DNA from: a virus | Reading direction: 5' to 3' (one strand) | Virus record (IMG/VR): IMGVR_UViG_3300032236_001129 | Span: 1-64,000 of that record | Length of the DNA: 64,000 bases | In this document: piece after piece, positions 16,937-23,680 of the stretch | Numbering within the stretch: the stretch's first letter is position 1 | How the letters are laid out: the number at the start of each line of letters is the position of its first letter | The notes under the pieces: model-generated | The model's database searches: none | The model's input: the letters and a program-made list of their open reading frames with translations, nothing else | What the model was told of the DNA's origin: nothing | Position numbers and translations under genes: made by a program

Positions 16937-16938
16937 TC

Positions 16939-17046
16939 TTAGTCCTTACAGTCAGGGCATTGTGCGGTCGGGTGTTTTGTGCTAATTGGTATCTCAAACT
17001 TCACACCACATCTATAACATAGCACACTTATCATCAATTCAGTCAT
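16939..17046 (-). CDS. 35-residue zinc-ribbon microprotein
   Basis: Encodes MTELMISVLCYRCGVKFEIP and ends AQCPDCKD: two CxxC knuckles in 35 residues. The ATG at 17046 is preceded by GGAAGAAG. A longer frame from 17142 would run through the tRNA gene, so it is rejected. Two bases separate it from the FmdB-type gene. Confidence 0.6.
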   Translation of the reverse strand: MTELMISVLCYRCGVKFEIPISTKHPTAQCPDCKD

Positions 17047-17084
17047 TTCGTCTTCTTCCGGCGGGTATCTTGGTGTATATACAG

Positions 17085-17157
17085 CTGGTCTGCTTGGACT
17101 CGAACCAAGAACCTGCCGATTAACAGTCGGCTGCTCTGCCAATTGAGCTATAGACCA
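17085..17157 (-). tRNA. tRNA-Asn (anticodon GTT)
   Basis: The minus strand folds as a tRNA: acceptor TGGTCTA pairing with CAGACCA (one A-C mismatch at the seventh pair), D-arm with AGCTCAATTGGCAGAGC, anticodon stem with CTGTTAA (GTT anticodon), and T-arm CTTGG-TTCGAGT-CCAAG. CCA is not encoded. It is the only tRNA found in the window and has its own candidate promoter about 40 bases upstream. Confidence 0.93.
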
Positions 17158-17160
17158 AGA

Positions 17161-17197
17161 GGAGCCCTAGTAGGTGGTTTAGTTCTACTAAGGCTCC
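17161..17197 (-). other. Long stem-loop at the 5' end of the tRNA transcript
   Basis: GGAGCC plus TAGTAG pair with CTACTA plus GGCTCC: a 13-position stem with one mismatch and an 11-base loop. It lies between the promoter at 17193-17214 and the tRNA. It may protect or process the pre-tRNA leader, or act as a weak terminator for the Hsp20 gene; there is no U-run. Confidence 0.6.
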
Positions 17198-17214
17198 TAA
17201 TTAATATTCTACCA
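17193..17214 (-). promoter_or_regulatory. Extended -10 promoter (copy d) for tRNA-Asn
   Basis: Minus strand reads TGGTAGAATATTAATTAG: TG-n-TAGAAT extended -10 followed by the family's ATT-n2-(A/T)TAG element. It is one of seven matching copies. Confidence 0.6.
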
Positions 17215-17216
17215 CA

Positions 17217-17666
17217 TTAAGCGATAGTAATCACCTTTGGCTTCTTCTCCTCGGGTAGCTCTTGCTTAAGGGTGATGCGTAACATGCCATCTTTGAGCTC
17301 TGCACCATCAACCACCACATATTCAGCTAGAACGAAGTTCTGCTTGAAGTCACGGGTAGCAATTCCCTTATAGACAGCTTCCTCTTCAGATGCCTCTAAA
17401 CGGCCTTCTACGGTCAGCTGGAGCTCTTTTACCGTAATGGTGATATCTTCCTTAGCAAATCCCGCTACAGCGATCTCTAGGATGTATGAGTCATCCTTTT
17501 TAATGATGTTGTATGGAGGATACCCGCTCGATTTTGAGCTTGAGACACGAGAAAAGGTGTCAAAGAGTGGATCAAAGCCGATTGCCCAGCGATTGAACTG
17601 AGGATATAGGCTTGAGATGTTGAGTTCTGATCTATCTGGAGTGAATCCAGCGTTCATTATTGCCAT
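17217..17666 (-). CDS. Small heat-shock protein, Hsp20 family
   Basis: A 149-residue protein with an alpha-crystallin domain (about 48-138): PPYNIIKKDDSYILEIAVAGF, EDITITVKELQLTVEG, and GIATRDFKQNFVLAEYVVV, then the LKDGMLRITL hairpin. The C-terminus ends KVITIA, the I-x-I anchor used in oligomerisation. Hsp20 genes occur in many T4-like and cyanobacterial phages and are thought to help fold virion proteins. ATG at 17666 has AGGAG eight bases before it. Lies alone, downstream of a divergent intergenic region. Confidence 0.92.
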   Translation of the reverse strand: MAIMNAGFTPDRSELNISSLYPQFNRWAIGFDPLFDTFSRVSSSKSSGYPPYNIIKKDDSYILEIAVAGFAKEDITITVKELQLTVEGRLEASEEEAVYKGIATRDFKQNFVLAEYVVVDGAELKDGMLRITLKQELPEEKKPKVITIA

Positions 17667-18090
17667 TTTAATTTCTCCTTAGACGAAATTAGTTAAATTG
17701 AGCCTCTTTTGAGCGCTCAGCATGTAGTTTAGCATGCTTCCCCGCCTATTTTTCACGAACTATGATGAGAGTTACCCCGATTTACGCTCACAAATTAACT
17801 AACTATGACAATTGTCACATTTCGGACACCCGATCAGGCCACTGTATAGGTCAAAATACCCTCAACCCTGCGTTTGGCCTGGCGGACAAGTGCGACTTAA
17901 GCGACTTAAGGGTAGGGGGGGACAAATCGGTCGAAAGTATTTTTTAGAATTATGGGTATCGCTAGGAAAGCGAGAGATAATACGGGCGTGGTGCGCTCTG
18001 CTCCTCCTACTCTACTAGGTCTAGTCCCCTAGTGGGGTAGAGGGAGCAGGGCGAGTGACCCTGTTCTCTCTCCCTTAGGAGGGGAGAATT
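17667..18090. promoter_or_regulatory. Divergent control region between Hsp20 and the rightward accessory operon
   Basis: No gene is apparent in these 424 bases. The region holds GCATG-ctaaacta-CATGC near 17711, a perfect palindrome at 17806-17817, the tandem GCGACTTAA GCGACTTAA near 17891-17908, a G-run followed by a T-run and TAGAAT (a possible -10) near 17943, and a stem-loop formed by CTCTAC...GTAGAG near 18010-18045. The ribosome site AGGAGGGGAGA precedes 18091. It should contain promoters for both directions; I cannot place the -35 boxes confidently. Confidence 0.6.
17806..17817. promoter_or_regulatory. Perfect 12-bp palindrome, candidate operator
   Basis: TGACAATTGTCA, perfectly two-fold symmetric, lies in the divergent region. 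It could bind a dimeric regulator such as the phage RHH or HTH proteins. Binding is not shown; only the symmetry is seen. Confidence 0.45.
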
Positions 18091-18660
18091 ATGTCCACAC
18101 ACACACTAGCAACAGCACTAGAGCCTATCTTCGCAGAAGAGGGCAATAGTGAGAAGGCTGTAACACTCCGTTTCGTCAAGGTAGCAGAGATATTCTCCCG
18201 CTTCCCAGAGTCCAGCATTAACGATGCTTCAGACCTCATTAAGTCTGATGAAGTTCGCCGTCTGGCTCTCGGTGGCTGGTTGCTCTATACCTACGGGGCA
18301 ACGGATAAAAACAAGTCTGCTGTCTATAAGATGGCTCAACTAGGCAAGCCAGAAGCCTACCGCTCTATCCTCAAGGCTAAGTCTTGGGAAGATGTCGGCA
18401 AGGCATACAAGGCAGCCAAGTTGCGTATGGCAAAGGCTAAGGCAGCCAAGAAGCAAGAGGCTAATACCTCTGGCAATACGGCTACCTCTTTGCTTGCGTC
18501 TGCCTCACGCCTTGATGATGACTCACTTGTCTTCGTGGTGAACGAGGAGAATGACGAAGCCATCAAGGCTATGAAGCGTGCTATCAAGCGTTACGAAGCC
18601 ATCAAGACCCATAACAAGGTCAAGGCGGTAATGGAAGAGAGCGCACCAGCCCTAGTTTAA
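18091..18660 (+). CDS. Lys/Ala-rich protein at the head of the rightward operon
   Basis: A 189-residue, mostly helical protein with a strong ribosome site (AGGAGGGGAGAATT-ATG). Residues 40-105 form a basic helical unit (DEVRRLALGGWLLYTYG..., SWEDVGKAYKAAKLRMAKAK), then a Ser/Asn/Thr linker and a second charged helical end (EAIKAMKRAIKRYEAIK). It could bind nucleic acid and, as first gene of its operon, might be early expressed. I do not recognise a family. Confidence 0.8.
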   Translation: MSTHTLATALEPIFAEEGNSEKAVTLRFVKVAEIFSRFPESSINDASDLIKSDEVRRLALGGWLLYTYGATDKNKSAVYKMAQLGKPEAYRSILKAKSWEDVGKAYKAAKLRMAKAKAAKKQEANTSGNTATSLLASASRLDDDSLVFVVNEENDEAIKAMKRAIKRYEAIKTHNKVKAVMEESAPALV

Positions 18661-19191
18661 TTACTAGGTGAGCGCATCACGCAAGTAGGAGCAGGGGGGG
18701 CTACGGCTCTCCCTGCCTCTATCTATGTCCATAGTTACTATGGGCGTAGATGGGGTGATACCTCTGCCGTAATACTCAAGTGGAAGTCGCAAGTTGAGAT
18801 GAAAGTATGTATCTGCTATCCCCCAGAGTAATCCACGCCCGTTGATTCGGTGTCCTGCTACGAATAGGCTCTCAACTCTCTATGATGGGAGTTGGGAGTC
18901 TATTCAGGCTACTGTCGCCACGCATCTATTATCATTGTGAGTACCACCAAGCCTACGGCTAGGCGGTGGGTCTGCTATCAGGTATAAGACTAGACGGCTA
19001 GTCTGCTATCAGGTATGAGGCAGGCGGGTATCAGGTAGCGGGTGGAAGAGACATAGAACCTAGCGTACTGACCTATGTGTCTATGTGGCTACTCTCTATG
19101 TCTCTCTCACTCTCTATCTACACAGAGAGCAATCGGTATCCCCGCCGATTTTCGCCCAACATAAACAATACCCACCACGAAAGGTATCTCA
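18661..19191 (+). other. Non-coding structured region with TCTGCTATCAGGTAT repeats
   Basis: About 530 bases without a convincing gene. Holds two direct copies of GTCTGCTATCAGGTAT (near 18970 and 18999) and a partial third (GGGTATCAGGTAG). Hairpins include AGACTAG-acgg-CTAGTCT, CCACCAAGCC-tac-GGCTAGGCGGTGG and CTCTCAACTC...GAGTTGGGAG, followed by a CTCTCT-rich stretch. The end (CCCCGCC ... GAAAGG) is a leader also found before later genes. It could be a structured RNA, a replication origin or a regulatory leader; nothing in it decides which. Confidence 0.5.
19156..19167 (+). repeat. 12-nt motif copy 1
   Basis: CCAACATAAACA, in the leader of the 39-residue zinc protein. First of thirteen copies of YCAACAYAAACA. 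Confidence 0.8.
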
Positions 19192-19311
19192 ATGAACGCA
19201 TCTATCTATTGTGCTAAGTGTAAAGACAAGCACGATATCAAAGGCGCTGAGGTTATGAACCTCGTAACCATCGGCTCCTCGTATGTATGTAAGTCCTGTA
19301 AGGCTAAGTAA
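19192..19311 (+). CDS. 39-residue zinc ribbon
   Basis: MNASIYCAKCKDKHDIKGAE..., with CKSC near the end: two CxxC knuckles. GAAAGG precedes the ATG. The stop TAA is immediately followed by the ATG of the next gene. Unknown role. Confidence 0.65.
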   Translation: MNASIYCAKCKDKHDIKGAEVMNLVTIGSSYVCKSCKAK

Positions 19312-19524
19312 ATGTGTGGCTGCGAATTAGGCGTTATGTGTGCCAAGCACAAGGCTTTACTCCCCAAGGTATGCGCTGTCCCCGACTGTACCTCTACCAA
19401 ACTCGTCTACTCCGGTACTGATGCCTTTATGCTAGGCGTGCCTACCGAGGTCTATTGCTATACCTGCGCCAATATCTTCTCGTTTATTACCTCATACGAG
19501 ACACGCTACGAGATAGCCAAGTAA
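19312..19524 (+). CDS. 70-residue Cys-rich protein
   Basis: Starts MCGCELGVMCAKHKALLP; later VCAVPDCTSTKLVYSG and CYTCANIFSF. Eight Cys and one His would fit two zinc sites. It abuts the previous gene with no gap. Unknown function. Confidence 0.65.
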   Translation: MCGCELGVMCAKHKALLPKVCAVPDCTSTKLVYSGTDAFMLGVPTEVYCYTCANIFSFITSYETRYEIAK

Positions 19525-19561
19525 GTTTCCCCGCCCAATCCCTCACAGAAAGGCAATACCT

Positions 19562-19858
19562 ATGTCCGAAGAACGCTTCATAGAAGAAACCGATCCGCAT
19601 ACCCACCTATGGACACCATACGAACAGGAGCGACCACACCTACTCAACTTCTGTAGTCTGTGCCTTCGCCGTACCTATGTGATGGCTGAACTCACCTACT
19701 CCAATCAAGATGGCGAGACTGTCCATAGTGATTTGCCTCTGGAGCGTGAGTTTCTCCACGATGCCCTCAATGAGTGGCTAGACAAAGGCAACAAGACCGG
19801 CTATTTCTATGTGGGTAATCTCCTCCAACTCACACGAGATATGGGTAACGATATCTAA
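19562..19858 (+). CDS. 98-residue hypothetical protein
   Basis: Acidic protein starting MSEERFIEETDPHTHLW, with a possible metal site (HLLNFCSLCLRRTY) and a helical C-terminus. GAAAGG precedes the ATG, and the leader shares CCCCGCC with neighbouring genes. Not recognised. Confidence 0.65.
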   Translation: MSEERFIEETDPHTHLWTPYEQERPHLLNFCSLCLRRTYVMAELTYSNQDGETVHSDLPLEREFLHDALNEWLDKGNKTGYFYVGNLLQLTRDMGNDI

Positions 19859-19896
19859 CCAAGTTTCCCCGCCAATTTTCTGCCGGCGAGGGCGTT

Positions 19897-19908
19897 CCAA
19901 CACAAACA
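19897..19908 (+). repeat. 12-nt motif copy 2
   Basis: CCAACACAAACA, intergenic, in the leader of the 42-residue gene. Confidence 0.8.
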
Positions 19909-19936
19909 CACCCACCACCACCAAGAAAGGACAACA

Positions 19937-20065
19937 ATGGACAAAGAACTCGCTCGTGTTATTGACGAGCATCTGAACAAGCTCGAAGAGTTTTGTATTA
20001 CAACTCTTGCTGAGATTGGCACTATCCGACTACAAGTACACCTCCTTAAAAACCTCACAAAATAG
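19937..20065 (+). CDS. 42-residue helical protein
   Basis: MDKELARVIDEHLNKLEEF followed by a second amphipathic helix; GAAAGGACAACA precedes the ATG. Looks like a short coiled coil. Unknown. Confidence 0.55.
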   Translation: MDKELARVIDEHLNKLEEFCITTLAEIGTIRLQVHLLKNLTK

Positions 20066-20164
20066 AGTTAACTGAGATGTCTACGGCTATGTAGACACGG
20101 GCGGGTTGAGAGTTAGAGGGAACTCTCCCCGCCCCTTCTTTTACCCTCAATAGAAAGGCAACAA

Positions 20165-20392
20165 ATGCAAACCCTATCAGTACAAGCAACGATGACTAAA
20201 CAGGTCATCACACAGCACGACAAGCACCTTCTATGTCTAGCCATAATCAAACAGATAATGCTGATGCAAGTGAAAGAGAGCACCTATGTTCCGCAAGTAT
20301 CCCGACAAAGACAAGACACGAGTACAGCGTATACAGGAATTGCGTCGCTCGAACGCAGCGACTTCCTTACCCAACAAAAAGCGTTGGTCTAA
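20165..20392 (+). CDS. Possible 75-residue protein (frame uncertain)
   Basis: Has a good ribosome site (GAAAGGCAACAA-ATG), but the last 107 bases overlap the basic 47-residue gene below in another frame, and the composition there is unnatural. Either the real gene differs from the reading given here, or the two overlap by chance. Kept as doubtful. Confidence 0.35.
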   Translation: MQTLSVQATMTKQVITQHDKHLLCLAIIKQIMLMQVKESTYVPQVSRQRQDTSTAYTGIASLERSDFLTQQKALV

Positions 20393-20429
20393 GCGTATGC
20401 GAAACCTTTGGAAGAAGGAGTTAGAGTGA
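20286..20429 (+). CDS. 47-residue very basic protein
   Basis: MFRKYPDKDKTRVQRIQELR, then PNKKRWSKRMRNLWKKELE. Strongly positive and helical, so nucleic-acid binding is plausible. Its stop overlaps the GTG of the next gene (GTGA), as in other pairs here. Confidence 0.6.
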   Translation: MFRKYPDKDKTRVQRIQELRRSNAATSLPNKKRWSKRMRNLWKKELE

Positions 20430-20569
20430 GCGATTGGCTTACCGAAGGCGTTAAGACAGAAGCAGGAAAAGAATTGATTATCTATATGAATCAACACTTT
20501 GGCTCAGCAGTATGGGGAAGAGTCATTGACGGAGTAAAAGCCATAGAGAAGGAGTTAAACAATGACTGA
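20426..20569 (+). CDS. 47-residue hypothetical protein
   Basis: GTG start with AAGGAG six bases upstream; MSDWLTEGVKTEAGKELIIY..., ends with an acidic helix. Overlaps both neighbours by a few bases. Unknown. Confidence 0.65.
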   Translation: MSDWLTEGVKTEAGKELIIYMNQHFGSAVWGRVIDGVKAIEKELNND

Positions 20570-20822
20570 TATAACAATCGTTACAATCACAGAAGGCACA
20601 GTCCTTCAGGGTGATGGCGGTGCGTCTACCGGCGCAATCGTGCTCCAACACAAACAAGCCGACAACTATACCGATGTAATCCTCTGCGATGCCTCGGTGG
20701 GTAGCCCTTATGACCCATATGTTGTATGGACTTACAATCACGAACGAGGCACTTGCTCTCGTGGTGAGTACTTTAACAACCTTGACTATGCCAAATCAGC
20801 CTATGAGGAGCGTGAGTGGTAA
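20562..20822 (+). CDS. 86-residue hypothetical protein
   Basis: AAGGAG precedes the ATG. A strand-rich, Gly/Asp/Tyr protein (MTDITIVTITEGTVLQGDGG...). Carries motif copy 3 inside its coding sequence. Unknown. Confidence 0.65.
   Translation: MTDITIVTITEGTVLQGDGGASTGAIVLQHKQADNYTDVILCDASVGSPYDPYVVWTYNHERGTCSRGEYFNNLDYAKSAYEEREW
20645..20656 (+). repeat. 12-nt motif copy 3
   Basis: CCAACACAAACA inside the 86-residue gene; the motif's first base is codon position 3 (reads LQHKQ). Confidence 0.8.
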
Positions 20823-21109
20823 TGGCTAAAAAGAAGAAAATAAAATGGGATGGCCCAGAGAATAGTTTCATTGGTAAAACCGTTAACTGGACTGATGAAG
20901 ACTTTCGTAATCACGGATATATGACCGTAAATGAGTTCGTTGAGAAGTTCTCCATTGGACTCAAAGCATATCTTGTCAATAATTGGAAGAGTTTTGATCG
21001 AGACCACCTATTACATCCCGAGGACTTGACTTCCAATATGCTCTGCTATGCCGAATCTGTATACGAGGTAATTAGCATCTTTGGGGTAGGTAGTACAAAT
21101 GAGGATTAA
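20822..21109 (+). CDS. 95-residue hypothetical protein
   Basis: MAKKKKIKWDGPENSF..., starting in the TAATG of the previous gene; the GTG at 20816 lacks support. Mixed charged protein with a helical centre (VNEFVEKFSIGLKAYL). Unknown. Confidence 0.65.
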   Translation: MAKKKKIKWDGPENSFIGKTVNWTDEDFRNHGYMTVNEFVEKFSIGLKAYLVNNWKSFDRDHLLHPEDLTSNMLCYAESVYEVISIFGVGSTNED

Positions 21110-21329
21110 CAAAAATCTGCCTGTATATGTAGCATCCGATGAATTGCTACAAGACTTAAATGATTTAGGATACAAGTCTATTGAGTTAGAAGATTTAATA
21201 GACTTTTTAGAAGAGGATGAGTCATACATACTAGATATCTATATCGGTATGGTAATGCACGACGAGTTGGCTTTTATGAGTTCGGCTGCTAGTAGAGCAT
21301 TACAAGCGTTAGATGCTCGTCCAACATAA
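21099..21329 (+). CDS. 76-residue acidic protein
   Basis: MRINKNLPVYVASDELLQDL... with many Asp/Glu in the centre (ELEDLIDFLEEDESY). Starts inside the previous gene. Its stop codon TAA lies within motif copy 4 (CCAACATAAACA). Unknown. Confidence 0.65.
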   Translation: MRINKNLPVYVASDELLQDLNDLGYKSIELEDLIDFLEEDESYILDIYIGMVMHDELAFMSSAASRALQALDARPT

Positions 21330-21435
21330 ACATTCCCCGTTCGCCTATACCACCAGGACACACACCAAACAATACACTCATAAGGATAAGCACGGTAGGT
21401 GGCTGCCTGTTCAGCCTAATATCCTCTGCTTGTAA
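21313..21435 (+). CDS. Possible 40-residue basic protein
   Basis: An overlapping frame encoding MLVQHKHSPFAYTTRTHTKQ and then HKDKHGRWLPVQPN. The second part looks protein-like, but the ribosome site is poor and the start is inside the previous gene. Doubtful. Confidence 0.3.
   Translation: MLVQHKHSPFAYTTRTHTKQYTHKDKHGRWLPVQPNILCL
21321..21332 (+). repeat. 12-nt motif copy 4
   Basis: CCAACATAAACA; codon-aligned with the stop TAA of the 76-residue gene embedded in it. Confidence 0.8.
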
Positions 21436-21858
21436 TTCCCCACAGTTGTTGAGCGCAGTGGCGTATAAGATAGGTTCGTAGAACTTACTCACTTACAGAA
21501 CTGTGGATAAGGTAATCCCAAAAACGAGTAAAGGTCCTTTATGTATTTCGTTTGGTGTGTGCTCTGGTTGTATAGACAACCAGTATGAGGACACACGACG
21601 AATATGGAGCCACTCGGTGCGATAGGCGCTAAGACTTCGAACGCTTTACTCTGACGAGTTCGCTATTAGATGTATTCGACCCCCTAGTTCAAGCCCTTTA
21701 CACTCTCGCAAACTTCGTGGGTTGCGAACTGTTCTGGTTGCCCATAACGTTAGATAGTGTGGTCCTTCAAACCGGCAGTATGGGGGCTGTCTAACAGCCC
21801 CCATCTGTATTAAGATTCCCACGTCCGTGGGATGTACCTGCTAAAAGGAGGTACGGCA
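21436..21858 (+). ncRNA. Long structured non-coding leader
   Basis: About 420 bases with no gene but many stems. GTGTGTG...GGTTGT-atag-ACAACC...CACAC is a nested hairpin at about 21551-21598. CGAAC...GTTCG lies near 21637-21662. An 11-bp stem is at 21780-21804, and TCCCAC-gtcc-GTGGGA near 21812-21827. It ends in AAAGGAGGTACGGCA before the ATG at 21859. It could be a trans-acting RNA, a cis-regulatory leader or a processed RNA. The stems are visible; the class is not recognised. Confidence 0.45.
21780..21804 (+). terminator. Strong stem-loop in the 21.5-21.9 kb leader
   Basis: ATGGGGGCTGT-cta-ACAGCCCCCAT, perfectly paired. The following bases (CTGTATT) give only a weak U-run, so it may attenuate rather than fully terminate transcription into the 67-residue gene. 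Confidence 0.55.
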
Positions 21859-22062
21859 ATGGCGAAGTCCGCCTTGCATTACTGTAACAACTGTGGTCGG
21901 CGTGTCCAACCACATCAAGCCAAGTTGGAAATCAAAGTGCGTCACGGCACAGATTTCTATCACGAAACTTGGGAAGGGTGCTATGAATCCACACGTGAAA
22001 GTGGTAAGCACGTTATGACTGAGTTAGAGACAGAGTTAGTTAAGATAACTCCAATCTACTAG
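21859..22062 (+). CDS. 67-residue zinc-ribbon-like protein
   Basis: MAKSALHYCNNCGRRVQPHQ..., with EIKVRHGTDFYHETWEGC later, giving Cys2-His-Cys ligands similar to phage zinc fingers. A strong AAGGAGG nine bases before the ATG excludes the earlier in-frame ATG at 21832. Unknown role. Confidence 0.7.
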   Translation: MAKSALHYCNNCGRRVQPHQAKLEIKVRHGTDFYHETWEGCYESTRESGKHVMTELETELVKITPIY

Positions 22063-22393
22063 AGTCAGTTGGTCTGGCGAGACCTGAGGTAAAACACGAC
22101 TCCTGAGCAATGAGACTAAACTGCTCACCTAACATTGGTACGACACTTGTGAAGTCGGGAGCAACGAGTTGCGAAATTCTTCCTCTTCGTCTACACCAAA
22201 TGTCCTGAGTATGACAACTAAAACTGCTCACCGAGTAGGCGCTACCGTCCAATAGAGAAATCCCGAACCGCCAACAATCCCAAAGTATGATTTATTTCAG
22301 AAAGTGGAGGAGCGTACCGGCTGCCGTAAGGTAAGCGGTCAGAGAGTACCAAGGGACATTGGGGCGCCTACTCTCCATCTAGAAAGGATAGTA
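22063..22393 (+). ncRNA. Non-coding leader with repeated ACTAAA(A)CTGCTCACC
   Basis: About 330 bases without a gene. Two direct copies of ACTAAACTGCTCACC / ACTAAAACTGCTCACC lie near 22114 and 22210. GAGCA-atgagactaaac-TGCTC can form a hairpin. Near 22277 is AAAGTATGA, followed about 80 bases later by GGGACATTGGGGCGCC; the leader at 25.2-25.4 kb has AAAGTATGA and GAGGCATTGGGGGCAAGCC in the same order. Shared elements suggest a related RNA element; the function is unknown. Confidence 0.4.
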
Positions 22394-22567
22394 ATGATAA
22401 CCCTCATTAAAAGAAACACCACCGAGAAACTTCTATTCCTCTTAGAAGCACAGCTGTTTCACGGCTGCACTCGCAAAGAAGCATTGATGCTATGGAATGA
22501 TGGCATCGATACGCTGTACGACAGCGTCTCAACACAAACAATCCACACCGGAAGGATGGACAAGTAA
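22394..22567 (+). CDS. 57-residue hypothetical protein
   Basis: MITLIKRNTTEKLLFLLEAQ..., small helical protein. GAAAGGATAGTA precedes the ATG; the upstream GTG at 22304 has no support. Contains motif copy 5. Abuts the next gene. Confidence 0.65.
   Translation: MITLIKRNTTEKLLFLLEAQLFHGCTRKEALMLWNDGIDTLYDSVSTQTIHTGRMDK
22529..22540 (+). repeat. 12-nt motif copy 5
   Basis: TCAACACAAACA within the 57-residue gene, in codon frame 1 (STQT). Confidence 0.8.
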
Positions 22568-22855
22568 ATGGCAAAAGGAAAAGGCGGAGCAAAAAGCGGT
22601 GGTCGCAACGACAATCGCCCTAATGGCAAGGCATTCAAAAAGGATCCCGGCCCTGCTCAAACACCAAAGACCAACTTCACACATATCAACGGACGCAGTC
22701 CTGAAAACAATGCTAAGCGTGAAGCGTGGAAAGCAAAAGGTGGTCGTTGGAACCACAAATCAATCCCTCATTGGAAGACTGGCAAAGTGTATGTTCCTAC
22801 AGCACTCACACCAGCCTTTGACCCTGAGAAGTTAGAGGCAGCCATTAATGGCTGA
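22568..22855 (+). CDS. 95-residue basic Gly/Asn/Lys-rich protein
   Basis: Starts MAKGKGGAKSGGRNDNRPNG; disordered N-terminus, then a Trp/Lys-rich patch (REAWKAKGGRWNHKSIPHW) that may bind nucleic acid. Follows the previous stop without a gap and overlaps the next start. Unknown. Confidence 0.65.
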   Translation: MAKGKGGAKSGGRNDNRPNGKAFKKDPGPAQTPKTNFTHINGRSPENNAKREAWKAKGGRWNHKSIPHWKTGKVYVPTALTPAFDPEKLEAAING

Positions 22856-23153
22856 GGTTCTCAAAGTCTATTCTCTTGACTATTTAAAAGAGAAACATTA
22901 TTCCGATGACACAACCGAGGATGCCACTCGTCTAGAGTGTGCTGGTCTTGTTATCGGTATGCTCGATCGTTTAGCAAAAAGCAAGCGCTTGCACCTTACC
23001 GAAGATGAGCTTCAGAGTTTGAAAAGCGCATTAGTTTATGCAACGATTGGGCAAACGCCAGTTGGCGATGCCTATATGAATGACACACTCATTGTGGTAG
23101 ACAGCCAAGAAAATGAATACGTTGCAGGAATCCCTGTAACTAACCCAGTATAA
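22848..23153 (+). CDS. 101-residue hypothetical protein
   Basis: A helical protein (LECAGLVIGMLDRLAKSKRL..., TEDELQSLKSALVY) ending in a strand region (DTLIVVDSQENEYVAG). Overlaps the previous gene by eight bases. Unknown. Confidence 0.65.
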   Translation: MAEVLKVYSLDYLKEKHYSDDTTEDATRLECAGLVIGMLDRLAKSKRLHLTEDELQSLKSALVYATIGQTPVGDAYMNDTLIVVDSQENEYVAGIPVTNPV

Positions 23154-23165
23154 GGAGGGCCAGCG

Positions 23166-23621
23166 ATGGCTACAACATCAACCACATCGTTAACATTCAA
23201 GCGCTCAGTTATCTTAAAGAAACTAGAGACTCGTGTTAATGAAATGAAGAAAGAGATAGACGCATGGGTAAAAGAAAACGACTCTCTATCTGATAGACAA
23301 AAAGCGTGGGACAAAAAAGCCCGTGCTTGGTTTAAAAAGAATGCAGCGTCATTGATTAATGACAATACATCCGTATACCATAACAGCCATTACCACAATA
23401 ACAATAGTTTCCGTTTTACTGTGGAAGCTAGCCCAGATAAAGTAATTGCTGCTATCGGTGAGTATCCAGAGCAAGATTGTCGTCCTGCTTGGGACCGTGC
23501 TGAGTATCGTGGTGTAAGCCCTATTGAAGAACTAGAAGCTAACATCGCTGCATTCAAAGCCGCAGAGGAAGATGAGATTAAGGTCTCAATCAAGAACAAT
23601 ATCTTCCGCTATATTAAGTAA
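23166..23621 (+). CDS. 151-residue protein with N-terminal coiled coil
   Basis: AAGGAGGG before the ATG. Residues 10-60 form a charged coiled coil (LKKLETRVNEMKKEIDAW...); the middle is His/Asn/Tyr-rich (SVYHNSHYHNNNSF); the C-terminal part is mixed. Unknown. Confidence 0.7.
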   Translation: MATTSTTSLTFKRSVILKKLETRVNEMKKEIDAWVKENDSLSDRQKAWDKKARAWFKKNAASLINDNTSVYHNSHYHNNNSFRFTVEASPDKVIAAIGEYPEQDCRPAWDRAEYRGVSPIEELEANIAAFKAAEEDEIKVSIKNNIFRYIK

Positions 23622-23633
23622 CCAACACAAACA
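23622..23633 (+). repeat. 12-nt motif copy 6
   Basis: CCAACACAAACA directly after the TAA of the 151-residue gene and just before a terminator-like hairpin. Confidence 0.85.
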
Positions 23634-23638
23634 AACCC

Positions 23639-23665
23639 GGCCCCGTCAATCGGCGGGGCCTTTCT
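23639..23665 (+). terminator. Terminator-like hairpin
   Basis: GGCCCCG-tcaatcg-GCGGGGCC then TTTCT. A strong stem with a short U-run, between the 151- and 109-residue genes; probably partial termination. Confidence 0.65.
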
Positions 23666-23680
23666 CATAAGGAGGGCAGT

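Noticed and set aside
16939-17142. A longer 67-codon reading of the zinc microprotein
   Set aside because: The upstream half passes through the tRNA-Asn gene; the internal ATG at 17046 has its own ribosome site.
21721-21760. A second tRNA-like sequence (GGTTGC... in the 21.4-21.9 kb leader)
   Set aside because: No consistent acceptor, anticodon and T-arm could be drawn; only simple stems remain.
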